The notes under the pieces: model-generated
The model's input: the letters and a program-made list of their open reading frames with translations, nothing else
Databases searched by the model: none
Told to the model about the DNA's origin: nothing
Made by a program: the position numbers and the translations under genes
From: Xanthomonas fragariae
GTDB taxonomy: Bacteria > Pseudomonadota > Gammaproteobacteria > Xanthomonadales > Xanthomonadaceae
Direction: 5' to 3'
Assembly: GCF_900183975.1 (NCBI RefSeq)
Contig: NZ_LT853882.1
Location: forward strand, 1,729,501 to 1,793,500
Length of the DNA: 64,000 bases
Shown here: positions 35,347-43,567 of the stretch, piece by piece
How the letters are laid out: each line of letters begins with the position of its first letter
Position numbering within the stretch: position 1 is the first letter of the stretch

Positions 35347-35604
35347 TTAGCCGGCTTGCGCGCGGTACTTCGCTTCAAGGCGGTCAAACACTTCTTCGGC
35401 AGGCTTTGTCCGCCCAGCCTCGACATCGGCCAACCCACGAGCGATTGAGGCATCCGGCGCTGCAAGCCGGGTTTCCCGGTCTTGGATCAGGCGCCCCCCT
35501 TCGCGCAGCACCTCGCTTTTTGAGCCATAGCGGCCCAAGGCAACGAGTTTCGCTACATAGTGTTCAAGCTGTTGGCCGAGGTCCGCGCTGATCATGAGAT
35601 TCAC
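35347..35604 (-). CDS. ParD/CopG-type antitoxin
   Basis: About 82-85 residues. The N-terminal ribbon-helix-helix region reads MISADLGQQLEHYVAKLVALGRYGSKSEVLREGGRLI, the usual ParD pattern with GRYGSKSEVLREG. The C terminus (GLADVEAGRTKPAEEVFDRLEAKY) is the toxin-wrapping helix. GTG 35604 and ATG 35595 are both possible starts; AAGG lies close upstream. It would neutralise ParE and autoregulate through the palindrome at 35637-35653. With the toxin truncated, it is an orphan or an anti-addiction gene. Confidence 0.85.
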   Translation of the reverse strand: MNLMISADLGQQLEHYVAKLVALGRYGSKSEVLREGGRLIQDRETRLAAPDASIARGLADVEAGRTKPAEEVFDRLEAKYRAQAG

Positions 35605-35624
35605 CTTCGCTGGGAGGCTGTATC

Positions 35625-35653
35625 AGTATAGTCGCTTTGATAACTGTTATCAA
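35625..35653 (-). promoter_or_regulatory. Sigma-70 promoter with palindromic operator for the antitoxin gene
   Basis: On the minus strand, -35 TTGATA (35653-35648) and -10 TATACT (35630-35625) are separated by exactly 17 bases. The -35 is part of a perfect palindrome TTGATAAC-A-GTTATCAA (35653-35637). RNA polymerase and a ribbon-helix-helix repressor would therefore compete, as expected for ParD autoregulation. Confidence 0.72.
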
Positions 35654-35886
35654 CGTGGCCCCAGCCCTTGCAGTTGGCCGCCTTTGAGGGCTTTGGTCTT
35701 CGATGTCAAATCGGTGGTCGTAGCGCGCCGCGGAGCGGCGTAAGAAGCGGGGAGGCTGGGGCGGTGGGCGAAGTGTGGGCAGGCGGGCGGGCGGCGCTTG
35801 CGCCGTCCATCGCCGTCCCCGGCCTGTCCACACGGTGCCGCGTAGCGGCATCGTCCACGGGCCCGGCCGGGGCTAGGAGGGGCGGT

Positions 35887-36058
35887 TATCCCCAGAATCC
35901 AGCGGACAACTACCGGATTACGTACAGGAGCTTCTACATACAGGTTTAGGGGAGTGGCGATTTCACGCGCTCTGGTGCGGATGCACAGTGGCGATATCAC
36001 TCATCGGGGAGTGGTGATTTCACTCGGATAAGTCATTGTATTCACATGGTTTTCCACA
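35887..36058. other. Plasmid-type replication origin: iterons and DnaA-like boxes
   Basis: Three direct repeats with consensus AGTGGYGATWTCACTC start at 35953, 35987 and 36010 (spacings 34 and 23, near whole helical turns); the first is degenerate at its end. They are flanked by TTATCCCCA (about 35887) and TTTTCCACA (36050-36058), which resemble DnaA boxes. The adjacent RepA gene makes this a likely iteron origin. 35654-35886 is very GC-rich and has no supported gene. Confidence 0.62.
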
Positions 36059-36066
36059 GCATCGCA

Positions 36067-36333
36067 TCAGTTGGTCGATTGATCATCCGCTTCGATCAAG
36101 GCAAGAACGGCTTCGACGTGCTTGCGGGCCATTGCCGGGCCGGCATCTAGCCCGTGCCCGATGAGGGCCAGTCGCGTCCCAAGCTCAAGGAACACATAGC
36201 TCGCGATTGGGACGGGAATGCGCAGCCCTTCCCGCATGTGTCGTTCGGTGATCTCCATCAGCTCATTGCGCATGATGTTCGTCCATTCCTGGACCTGAGC
36301 GAATGAAGGTGCTTCGTCGTGATCACTGGCCAT
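36067..36333 (-). CDS. Small plasmid-type hypothetical protein downstream of repA
   Basis: 88 residues from ATG 36333 (MASDHDEAPSFAQVQEWTNIM), one base after the repA stop (TGATATG), so probably translated by coupling. It is acidic at both ends and predicted largely helical (ELMEITERHMREGL, KHVEAVLALIEAD). I know no function; its position suggests copy control or maintenance. Confidence 0.6.
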   Translation of the reverse strand: MASDHDEAPSFAQVQEWTNIMRNELMEITERHMREGLRIPVPIASYVFLELGTRLALIGHGLDAGPAMARKHVEAVLALIEADDQSTN

Positions 36334-36334
36334 A

Positions 36335-37405
36335 TCAGATAGGGAGGTCAAAGCGTGGAGCAACGGGAGGCGGCGACTTCCTCAGTAGCAAGCCGCCGGC
36401 GACGAGATTAACGTTTGCTTTCGGGTACCGCTTCATCACCTTGGAAAGTGCTTCGCGAAATTCTTTTTTGAAGTTACTGCTGTCCTTATATTCCTGGCCG
36501 AACTGCGCCTTGATAGCTGGCCATGGCAGCATGTAAGGCCGGTTGCTCTCGATCCTGTAAAGACGATGAGTCAGCCACGTATAGATGTCCATCGCCAATG
36601 CCGATCCTTGGAGCGCCAAATAGTCGCGCATATCGATGGGGACACCGAGAGTTCGCAGCGAATCGTAGTAGTCTGTTGTCAAGACAACTACGCCGGGCCA
36701 TGCAGATCGTTGCAGGCTTTCGTGCGTTAGCCAAGTATCGAAGTGGCCTACAGGCTGTCCATTGAACGTGCGTCCTTTGTAGCCGAGTTGTAGCCGGCAT
36801 GCGGCGAGGGCGTGCATCTGTGTCCGTAATGCACGGTAGCGATGGCCATCACGGTCCATACCAAGATGCTCCAAGAAATTATTGGCGCTGCGGCCGATGG
36901 GAACTTCGCGGGTATTGTGTCGCAGCGCATAGCTGGTCATATGCACCAGTAACAGCCGAGACAATGATCCGTAAGGGATGGCTTGCAGAACAGGGCCGTC
37001 CCCGAGATCGGCATAGCCTGATTGTGCAATGAGCCATGCATCGCCGCTGGTGCGCTTGAAGACAGTGCCTTGCACTCGTTTTCGCGGGAGCCCCACATGC
37101 GAAAAGACGGCATGCACGCATGCAAAATCGTCGCCGGTTGGAGAATCGCAATCGATCAAGATCGATCGTTCCAGTTCCGCTATGCGTGGTCGGCGCCGGA
37201 GGTATGTTTTCTTATGTTTGGAGATGCCTTGAACTATGGATTGTTCGATCTGTTCGGCATCCCGCGACTCCTGCTCGTCTTGATGCCATTCGGCATCAAG
37301 ACGGCCGTTGAGTTTCCGAGGGTCGAATTTCGACCGATCTTTCGCGCGTTCGAGGAAGCGCTCAACGTGCGCCGTGACTTGCTCAGCGCTAAAAGGGGTG
37401 CTCAT
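36335..37405 (-). CDS. repA: Plasmid replication initiator, RepA_C family
   Basis: 356 residues. The C-terminal two thirds match the plasmid-encoded RepA family: FDTWLT...WPGVVVLTTDYYDSLRTLGVPIDMRDYLAL, SALAMDIYTWLTHRLYRI, LPWPAIKAQFGQEY and FREALSKVMKRYPKANVNLVAGGLLLRKSPPPV. Such proteins bind iterons to start theta replication. ATG 37405 overlaps the stop of the upstream HTH gene (ATGA); a longer frame to 37552 is rejected. The gene appears intact despite its chromosomal setting, flanked by core genes and IS elements. Confidence 0.85.
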   Translation of the reverse strand: MSTPFSAEQVTAHVERFLERAKDRSKFDPRKLNGRLDAEWHQDEQESRDAEQIEQSIVQGISKHKKTYLRRRPRIAELERSILIDCDSPTGDDFACVHAVFSHVGLPRKRVQGTVFKRTSGDAWLIAQSGYADLGDGPVLQAIPYGSLSRLLLVHMTSYALRHNTREVPIGRSANNFLEHLGMDRDGHRYRALRTQMHALAACRLQLGYKGRTFNGQPVGHFDTWLTHESLQRSAWPGVVVLTTDYYDSLRTLGVPIDMRDYLALQGSALAMDIYTWLTHRLYRIESNRPYMLPWPAIKAQFGQEYKDSSNFKKEFREALSKVMKRYPKANVNLVAGGLLLRKSPPPVAPRFDLPI

Positions 37406-37764
37406 GTGGCATCCCCTTTTCCTTGGCTGGCTGCCCAGCGCTGACGTTCCAATTGCTCCCTTTTGGTTGGGCGGCCTCGACCTCGTCGCTTTGGGGGAGG
37501 AAAGACTGGGGTTGTTGCTGCAAGCCACTGCGCAACATCGTCTTCGTACCAAACGAGCCTAAGAGAGCCGGGCAGTTTGTACGGCGGAGGGATTAGGTGC
37601 CGGTAGCTATCGCGTCGGCTGACAAAAGTCCGGATGGTGCTGGGAGTCTTGCCGATCAGCGGCGCCAGGTCTTCGATGTAGAGCAGGCGGAGAGAGGGCT
37701 TTTGGCTTAGCGTTGAACGCTCGAACAGTGTGTCGCTCGTCTCTGGGAGATGAGGTGCAGACAT
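37402..37764 (-). CDS. Helix-turn-helix protein upstream of repA
   Basis: 120 residues. The central region LLYIEDLAPLIGKTPSTIRTFVSRRDSYRHLIPPPYKL...LVWYEDDVAQWLAA resembles AlpA/MerR-type winged helix-turn-helix proteins. A basic tail (PPPKRRGRGRPTKREQLERQRW, an AT-hook-like GRP motif) follows. ATG 37764 has GAGG eight bases upstream. Its stop overlaps the repA start, so it may control repA expression. Function is inferred from position and fold. Confidence 0.68.
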   Translation of the reverse strand: MSAPHLPETSDTLFERSTLSQKPSLRLLYIEDLAPLIGKTPSTIRTFVSRRDSYRHLIPPPYKLPGSLRLVWYEDDVAQWLAATTPVFPPPKRRGRGRPTKREQLERQRWAASQGKGDAT

Positions 37765-38072
37765 GGGCAAGGGCCTCGTGCGCGAGCCGCCGAAGCGGCT
37801 CGAACAGCGATCTGCAATGAGGATGAGTGCAGGCTAGTTGGGACCCGGGAGCAGCGAAGGATGCTCACAACACGTACTGGTCCGACAACACTGTGATCAG
37901 TCAAGTCCCGACCAGCCTAGCCGGGAACTGTGCTTGAAGTGTCGCGCTATCGCTTGGTTGCGCGAGGGACTTGCTGACGCATCCTTCATTTCCGCCGGGC
38001 GAGGGCCACCAACCCACATCGCCACGCCAGCCACACAGTCTGATTCTTCATGAGTAATCTACGGACTCCTTA

Positions 38073-38921
38073 GAGCCTGTTCACGATCTTTTGAGTAGAA
38101 GCGCCAAGAAGGCCAGATGGATGAACTGCAAGCTGGTGTTGAGTTTGCGCTCGCAGTTCTTCCACAGCCTTCGGTTTTTCTCCAGCCAGGCAAAACTGCG
38201 CTCGACGATCCAGCGCTTGGGCATGACCTTGAAGGTGTGCAGTTCGCTGCGCTTGGCAATCTGCACCGTGAGCTGCTCGCCTAGAATCTCTCGCACGCCT
38301 TCGGCAAACGGTACTCCGGTGTAACCACTGTCGCACAGCAGGCTTTGTACATGCGTCAAGTTTGACTGACAGCGCTCCAGCGCCCGCAGCGCACCTTTGC
38401 GGTCGGTCACCTCCGCCGTCGTCACCGCGATGGCATGGAGCAACCCCTGGGTATCAACAGTGATATGCCGCTTGATGCCCGACACCTTTTTGCCCGCGTC
38501 ATATCCCTTTTGCCCGGCTGTGTCCGTGTTCTTGACGCTCTGCGCGTCCACGATCAAGAACCTGCTGAAGATGTTGCGCTCCTGTTTCTGGCGGGCCACG
38601 CCAACCTGATTTTTTGAGCGCCCGCTCCAGCAGGCTCACTCCTTCATCGTCGCACTCGCTCCACTTGGCAAAGTACGAGTGCACGGTCCGCCACTTCGGA
38701 AAGTCGCTGGGTAGCGCTCGCCATTGGCAACCGGTTCGCAGCACGTACAACACTGCGCACCACACCTCATACATATCCACTCGGCGTGGTTTGGTGCGCT
38801 TGCGCGCTTGTTCTAGGATCGGGAGGATGTGTTCGAAACGCTCCCGGCTCATGTCGCTCGGATAGGTTTTTTGGCGCATCCGCAGAGTCTGCACCAATCA
38901 GGAAAGATCGTGAACAGGTTC
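38073..38921 (-). mobile_element. IS5-family (IS427-type) insertion sequence, apparently intact
   Basis: Left end GAGCCTGTTCACGATCTTTT and right end (reversed) GAACCTGTTCACGATCTTTC are inverted repeats of about 18 bases. A TTA direct repeat flanks the element (38070-38072 and 38922-38924). 849 bp, one transposase read in two frames. The gap 37830-38069 to its left, between the HTH gene and this IS, shows no gene. Confidence 0.88.
38081..38879 (-). CDS. IS427-type transposase, two frames joined by -1 frameshift
   Basis: The first frame (start 38879, MRQKTYPSDMSRERFEHILP...LYVLRTGCQWRALPSDFPKW) reads to ERALKKS. At the A6 run (38615-38610) a -1 slip moves into KNQVGVARQKQERNIFSRFLIVDAQSVKN. 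That second frame carries the DDE residues (VDAQSVKNTD, LLCDSGYTG, RWIVERSFAWLEKNRRL) and ends at 38081. No other lesion is seen, so the element is probably active. Confidence 0.85.
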
Positions 38922-39063
38922 TTACGCGCAGGTCAAGTGTCAGTGCCTTGCAAGTCAAGGGGTTAGCTTTCGGGAGGCGAGACATTCGCGAGACATCCAG
39001 AAGGTAAAAATACTCATTTCTGCTCATATATGAGCGATTGTGAGTAAAGATGGATGGATAGTA

Positions 39064-39107
39064 AAAAGGCCCGAAAAACCTTATATCAAGGGACTTCCGG
39101 GCCTTTT
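39064..39107 (-). terminator. Terminator of tRNA-Pro
   Basis: AAAAGGCCCG (39064-39073) and CGGGCCTTTT (39098-39107) form a 10-bp stem, ending in a T-run in the minus direction. It starts 14 bases after the tRNA 3' end. Confidence 0.75.
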
Positions 39108-39120
39108 GCCGTACATCAAT

Positions 39121-39197
<77 letters not shown>

Positions 39198-39329
39198 AAG
39201 GAGCCAACCATGATACATGCTGAATGAGGAATCGGCAAGCATCTTGCGAATTTATTTTACTGACGTGGGAGACCTCGAAGCGCATTGCGACGGCAATGCA
39301 TGCGGGCGCTACCTTCGCAGTGGGCGAGC

Positions 39330-40054
39330 TCAGTACGCGTTGTGAGATGACGCCGATGACAACGCGAACAGGATCAGAAGCATCTTGACCGCGATGACCA
39401 GCAGCGTGGTGTAGAGCGCGGTGAAGCCAAGCAGCGTCCACGATCTCGTGCAGCTCCAAGCCCGATGCAGCGTAGACGGCAGCACGCGCGGCACCGTGTC
39501 CATGGCGGCTTGCGCGATCTGTTCCAGCGTTGCATTCCCGATATCGTCGCGGTAACGCTTGAGCAGCAGGCCGTGGCCCAGATCCTGCCAGTGCGCGTCG
39601 AAGACCTTGCGTGCCTCGGCTCGTCCTTGTCTGCGCGGATGCATTGCAATGCGCCGTAGGCGATCTGACCGCTGCGTATGCGGTGCTCGGCACGCCCGAC
39701 CAGTTCCAAAATGCCGGGAATCAGCTCATCCAGCGAACGCGTAGCGATCAAGCCAGTGGCGATCGTGATCCACAGCGCCGACAAGTTGCTGCCCGGTGCA
39801 CGAGCCAGGTGGTGACCAGATGCGCCACCTTGGTCAGGCGGTTCCAGCCCAGCAAGAACAGGCCCAGGAAGGTCGCTTCTAGGAAGAACGCTATTCGCCT
39901 TCGTCGCCGGCGCCAGTGGTGTACCGACGATATCGCCGGCGTAGTCGCTGTAGTACGAGCAGTGCATGCCGAACTCGAAGTCCATGACGATGCCGGTGCT
40001 GACACCCATGGCAAAGTTGATGCCGAACAGCACGCCCCAGAGCATGGTCAGCCG
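39330..40054 (-). pseudogene. cydA: cydA (cytochrome bd oxidase subunit I), central and C-terminal pieces
   Basis: From 40054 leftwards the frames give LWGVLFGINFAMGVSTGIVMDFEFG, then (shifted) IAFFLEATFLGLFLLGWNRLTKVAHLVTTWLV, then (shifted back) GSNLSALWITIA. After a large deletion come DLGHGLLLKRYRDDIGNATLEQIAQAAMDTVPRV and a C-terminal hydrophobic stretch (ALYTTLLVI). All are recognisable CydA blocks in order. At least two frameshifts and several deletions make it non-functional. The N-terminal piece lies across the IS at 41215-41340. Confidence 0.78.
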
Positions 40055-40058
40055 CTAG

Positions 40059-41214
40059 GGAACCTCTGAACAACGCACTTCAAATGCGCGACACTACACA
40101 CCTACGTTGAGGAGTCATCCATGCAACTGACGTTCGGTGACGCTGAAGGTTTGGGCAAGCGCAAGCAGACTCGCCGCGAGATCTTCCTGGCCGAGATGGA
40201 GCAGGTGGTTCCGTGGAGGCATTTGCTCGGACTGATCGCGCCGCACTATCCGGTGTCGGGGCGGCCTGGTCGACAGCCGTACGCACTGGCGACGATGTTG
40301 CGGATTCATTTGCAGCAGCAGTGGTATGCGTTGAGCGATCCGGCGATGGAAGAAGCGTTGCACCAGATCCCGACCTTGCGCCGTTTTGCCCGGCTCGGCG
40401 GTTTGGACAATGTTCCCGACGAGACCACGATTCTCAACTTTCGCCGCGTGCTGGAAACCCATGGCCTTGCAGCGCGGATGCTGGAGGCCGTCAACGCGGA
40501 TCTGGTGCGCAAGGGTCAGAGCCTGCGGTCCGGCACGATCGTCGATGCAACCCTGATCGCTGCGCCCAGTTCGACCAAGAACACCGACCGCGCGCACGAC
40601 CCTGAAATGCATCAGACCAAGAAAGGCAATCAGTGGTATTTCGGGATGAAGGCACACATCGGCGTGGATGAGTTTTCCGGGCTGGTGCACTACGTCCGTT
40701 GTACGGCTGCCAATGTGGCCGATGTCACGGTGACCCACGCATTGCTGCACGGCAAAGAAGACAGTGTGTTCGGCGACAGCGGCTACACCGGTGCGGACAA
40801 ACGCGAAGAACTGCAGACCTGCAAGGCTGGTTTTTTCATTACCGCCAAGCGTTCGACGATTCAAGCCATTGGCAACAAACGCGAGCGCCGCCAGGAAGAA
40901 CGTTGGGAATACTTCAAAGCAAGTGTGCGTGCGAAGGTGGAGCATCCATTCCGCGTGATCAAACGCCAGTTTGGCTACACCAAGGTCCGCTATCGCGGCT
41001 TGGCCAAGAACACCGCGCATGTGCTGACCCTGTTCGCACTATCCAATCTGTGGATGGTGCGCCGGCAGTTGCTGCCGGCCAGGGGATAATGCTGTCTGGC
41101 GCCAGCCAACGCCGCAAGAAACCGTAGAAATCGTATCGTACGCATCAACTCTGTGCGCTATTGGCACGCAGCAGGCTCGAATTTTAGAGGTCTGGTGCGT
41201 TGTTCAGACCTTCC
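40059..41214 (+). mobile_element. IS5-family insertion sequence inside cydA, intact
   Basis: Inverted ends GGAACCTCTGAACAACGCAC (left) and, reversed, GGAAGGTCTGAACAACGCAC (right), flanked by a CTAG direct repeat (40055-40058 and 41215-41218). 1156 bp. The related element at 58237 has the same plan. Confidence 0.9.
40121..41089 (+). CDS. IS5-family transposase
   Basis: 322 residues, full length. N-terminal MQLTFGDAEGLGKRKQTRREIFLAEM, DUF772-type helical region (GRPGRQPYALATMLRIHLQQQWYALSD), and DDE residues in GTIVDATLIAAPSSTKN, FGDSGYTGADKREE and EHPFRVIKRQFGYTKVRYRGLAKN (the YREK-like box). It catalyses cut-out and insertion of its element. The sequence shows no lesion. Confidence 0.92.
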   Translation: MQLTFGDAEGLGKRKQTRREIFLAEMEQVVPWRHLLGLIAPHYPVSGRPGRQPYALATMLRIHLQQQWYALSDPAMEEALHQIPTLRRFARLGGLDNVPDETTILNFRRVLETHGLAARMLEAVNADLVRKGQSLRSGTIVDATLIAAPSSTKNTDRAHDPEMHQTKKGNQWYFGMKAHIGVDEFSGLVHYVRCTAANVADVTVTHALLHGKEDSVFGDSGYTGADKREELQTCKAGFFITAKRSTIQAIGNKRERRQEERWEYFKASVRAKVEHPFRVIKRQFGYTKVRYRGLAKNTAHVLTLFALSNLWMVRRQLLPARG

Positions 41215-41340
41215 CTAGATCTGCTTGCCGGTCATTACGTAGACGCTTTTCATGATGCCGAGCAGGAACGACAAGTCCATGGTGAGCGGCGTAAAGATGA
41301 AGTGGTACATCGCGACGACTGCGAACTGCAGCCGCGACAG
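41215..41340 (-). pseudogene. cydA: cydA N-terminal fragment
   Basis: The minus strand reads [41 protein letters not shown], the first helices and haem-ligand region of CydA, then TAG. That amber lies in the CTAG target duplicated by the IS; in the rejoined gene it would still read KQI-stop-RLTMLWGVLFG, so the gene was probably already dead before this insertion. Codons before LSRLQF are replaced by the IS3 element at 41349. Confidence 0.8.
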
Positions 41341-41412
41341 TTAACAACTGATACGCCCAGGGTTTCCTAGACATCTCAAGGCCATGGAAAATGGTCAATT
41401 TCGGAGGTGTCT

Positions 41413-41685
41413 ATGAGCAGCAAGCGGTATACGGATGAATTCAAGATCGAGGCGGTCCGGCAAGTGACCGATCGTGGTTTCAAGGTGGCAGAAGTCGCGG
41501 AGCGACTAGGTGTCACCACGCACAGCCTCTACGCCTGGCTGCGCAAGTTCGGCAAGCCTGGCGTGGTGCAGCGCGCCGAGGTGGACCAGAGCGCCGAGGT
41601 TCGGCGGCTGAAGGCAGAGTTGCGTCGAGTGACCGAGGAGCGCGACATCCTAAAAAAGGCCGCCGCGTACTTTGCCAAGGGGTAA
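41413..41685 (+). CDS. IS3-family OrfA
   Basis: 90 residues: MSSKRYTDEFKIEAVRQVTDRGFKVAEVAERLGVTTHSLYAWLRKFG (helix-turn-helix), then a leucine-zipper-like helix (EVRRLKAELRRVTEERDILKKAAAYFAKG). It ends near an A-AAA-AAG slippery heptamer (41652-41658), from which a -1 shift enters the orfB frame. ATG 41413 follows GGAGG. Confidence 0.88.
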   Translation: MSSKRYTDEFKIEAVRQVTDRGFKVAEVAERLGVTTHSLYAWLRKFGKPGVVQRAEVDQSAEVRRLKAELRRVTEERDILKKAAAYFAKG

Positions 41686-41690
41686 GGGCA

Positions 41691-42380
41691 AAGTACGCCT
41701 TCATGCAAGCCCACTGTGGGGAATTCAGGGTGTGTGCGATGTGCCGGGTATTGCGGGTCAACCGGTCGGGCTATTACGCCTGGTTGTGCTCGCCCAACAG
41801 TGAGCGCGCCAAGGAAGATGAGCGCTTGCTTGGACTGATCAAGCACCACTGACTGGCCAACGGCAGTGTCTATGGGCATCGCAAGATCACCAGGGATCTG
41901 CGCGATCTGGGTGAGCGTTGCAGTCGCCATCGGGTGTATCGGCTGATGCGCACCGAGGGACTGCGTGCCCAGGTGGGCTATGGTCGCAAACCGCGCCTCC
42001 ATGGAGGAATGCAGTGCAAGGCGGCGGCCAACCTGCTTGACCGACAGTTCGACGTGACTGAGCCGGACACGGCCTGGGCGAGCGATTTCACCTTCATCCG
42101 CACGCATGAAGGTTGGATGTACCTGGCTGTTGTGATCGATCTGTTTTCCCGGCAGGTCGTCGGCTGGGCGATGCGCGATCGGGCCGACACCGAGTTGGTC
42201 GTGCAGGCCTTGTTGTCTGCGGTGTGGCGGCGCAAACCCAACGCTGGTTGCAAGGACGCCGCTCGCGCCGAGGTATTCGACTACATCGAGATGTTCTACA
42301 ACCCCAACCGCCGCCACGGTTCAACTGGCGACCTGTCCCCTGTAGAGTTTGAACGGCGCTACGCGCAACGAGGGTCTTGA
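41691..42380 (+). pseudogene. IS3-family OrfB transposase, nonsense and deletion
   Basis: The frame KYAFMQAHCGEFRVCAMCRVLRVNRSGYYAW...LLGLIKHH is cut by TGA at 41850-41852 and continues with NGSVYGHRKITRDLRDLGERC. It has EPDTAWASDFTFIRTHEGWMYLAVVIDLFSRQVVGWA (first catalytic Asp). After AVWRRKPNAGC about 60 residues, including the second Asp, are missing, and it resumes at VFDYIEMFYNPNRRHGSTGDLSPVEFERRY. It is inactive. Confidence 0.85.
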
Positions 42381-42406
42381 GTGTCTACGGAACCCTGGGC
42401 GTATCA

Positions 42407-42637
42407 ATCGCTTGGCAACGGATGATCACCGCCGCAATCAAGGAAGGCGTTATCACTGCCGAGGAGCGCTTCTCGATGCACGGACTCAAGCATCGCGGCA
42501 TCACCTGACACGCATGGGACGCCGGCACACAAACAGCAAGCCGCCGGACATGTCACGCCTGCGACAATCAACCGATACGATCATGAGCTCCACGTGGTGC
42601 CGCCCCCTCAGCTGACCGAAAAGAAGAGCTGGCGCTA
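42407..42637 (+). pseudogene. Tyrosine recombinase (phage-type integrase) C-terminal remnant
   Basis: Directly after the IS3 element the frame reads IAWQRMITAAIKEGVITAEERFSMHGLKHRGIT, with the HxxR active-site box (HGLKHR). A one-base shift at about 42506 then gives DTHGTPAHKQQAAGHVTPATINRYDHELHVVPP, with the GH box and the catalytic Tyr in NRYDHE. The N-terminal half is gone. It lies 110 bp from tRNA-Asn, a common integration target, so it marks a vanished integrative element. Confidence 0.78.
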
Positions 42638-42704
42638 GCCTGTCAGCGAGCAGTGGAACACCGCGCGGCTCGCTATTTTTCCCACGAATTTTTCCACTGG
42701 CAAC

Positions 42705-42740
42705 AAAAAAAAAGGGCTCGCGAAATTCGCAAGCCCTTGA
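42705..42740 (-). terminator. Intrinsic terminator of tRNA-Asn
   Basis: On the minus strand AAGGGCTTGCGAA-TTTCGCGAGCCCTT forms a strong hairpin followed by an uninterrupted T-run (the poly-A at about 42704-42713 on the plus strand). Confidence 0.9.
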
Positions 42741-42746
42741 TTTTTA

Positions 42747-42823
42747 TGGCGCCCGAAGTTGGACTCGAACCAACGACCCCCTGATTAACAGTCAAGTGCT
42801 CTAACCGGCTGAGCTATTCGGGC
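42747..42823 (-). tRNA. tRNA-Asn (GTT)
   Basis: The 77-base minus-strand sequence has acceptor GCCCGAA/TTCGGGC, D-arm TAGCTCAGCCGGTTAGAG, anticodon loop CTGTTAA (GTT), T-arm GGTTCGAGTCC and encoded CCA. It is neighboured by an integrase remnant on its 3' side. Confidence 0.95.
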
Positions 42824-42881
42824 AAGGGAGACGAATTATAGGGAGTGGTTCGCTGCTCTGCAACCCCTACCTGACCAATTT

Positions 42882-43415
42882 TCAAACCGGACACGGCTGG
42901 GGCGTTGTCAGCAGCCGGGACCTAGGTCGGCCCGATGCGCTGACGATCACTTGGCCCCTGAGGTCACCGCGACTGCAGATATGGAAGGTCAGGTTGCTGC
43001 CTAGTACTCTGCCAAGTGAGCCATAGCGTACCTGCGCGCGCCCTGCGGTTGTATGGATCTTGAGTTCTGACGAGGTCCTCTGGGAGCTGGTCGAGATGAC
43101 ATCGTCGCTCTTGTCCGGTCTTCTATTGCCGTCTGTATCTGAATAGATGAGCCAGCCGTCAGTCCAGTCGCTTCCAGTGATGCAGTCCGATGCTGAAGAG
43201 CTTGGACACACGGCGACGGGAGCCCCTCGCGTGATGGATGCTGAGCGCGCGATTGCAAGGGTGGACGTAAGCTCGAACATGATCGCTCGCACGTGATTCG
43301 CTTGGCGAAGCTCAGCAAAGGACGGCCAAGCAATGGCAGTGAGTAGCGCAAGCAAAGCTGTGGTCACCAGGATCTCTATCAAGCTGATCCCCGAGTGATG
43401 ATACGTCCCGTCCAT
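42882..43415 (-). CDS. fimT: Type IV pilus pseudopilin, FimT/GspH family
   Basis: 177 residues. A short leader ends in G before ISLIEILVTTALLALLTAIAWPSF, the type III (prepilin) signal cleaved by PilD, with the conserved Glu at position 5 of the mature form. The remainder is a GspH-like beta domain (RGAPVAVCPSSSASDC...WTDGWLIYSDTDGNRRPD) with disulphide-candidate cysteines. FimT-type minor pilins prime pilus assembly and can bind DNA for natural transformation. Other pil genes are not adjacent. Confidence 0.88.
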   Translation of the reverse strand: MDGTYHHSGISLIEILVTTALLALLTAIAWPSFAELRQANHVRAIMFELTSTLAIARSASITRGAPVAVCPSSSASDCITGSDWTDGWLIYSDTDGNRRPDKSDDVISTSSQRTSSELKIHTTAGRAQVRYGSLGRVLGSNLTFHICSRGDLRGQVIVSASGRPRSRLLTTPQPCPV

Positions 43416-43567
43416 GTTGTTCGGTGCCCCGTTCTGTGAAGTTGAAGCTTCACGTAAGTCCGTAGGCCCGACGATCAGTTCGTTGCCGGCAGTGGGGTAG
43501 GGGAACCACGAACATAGCCATCATCCAGCCTCGCTATACTGGCAAGTCGCCTGTAGGTAGCGACTCC

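Larger units (their letters stand above)
41349..42406 (+). mobile_element. IS3-family insertion sequence, decayed
   Basis: Ends TGATACGCCCAGGGTTTCCT (left) and, reversed, TGATACGCCCAGGGTTCCGT (right) are inverted repeats. The flanks (aac / atc) do not match, so adjacent DNA has been lost or rearranged. orfA is intact; orfB has a stop and a deletion, giving about 1058 bp instead of the usual about 1.2 kb. Confidence 0.85.

Noticed and set aside
35668..35949. 93-codon frame in the GC-rich stretch before the iterons
   Set aside because: Low-complexity GC composition, no ribosome-binding site and no similarity recognised; more likely non-coding origin DNA.
40090..41020. 301-codon minus-strand frame over the IS5 transposase
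   Set aside because: It is a shadow of the intact transposase on the opposite strand.
43440..43567. SOS (LexA) box upstream of uvrB
   Set aside because: No convincing Xanthomonas-type LexA palindrome was visible; only a -10-like TATACT.
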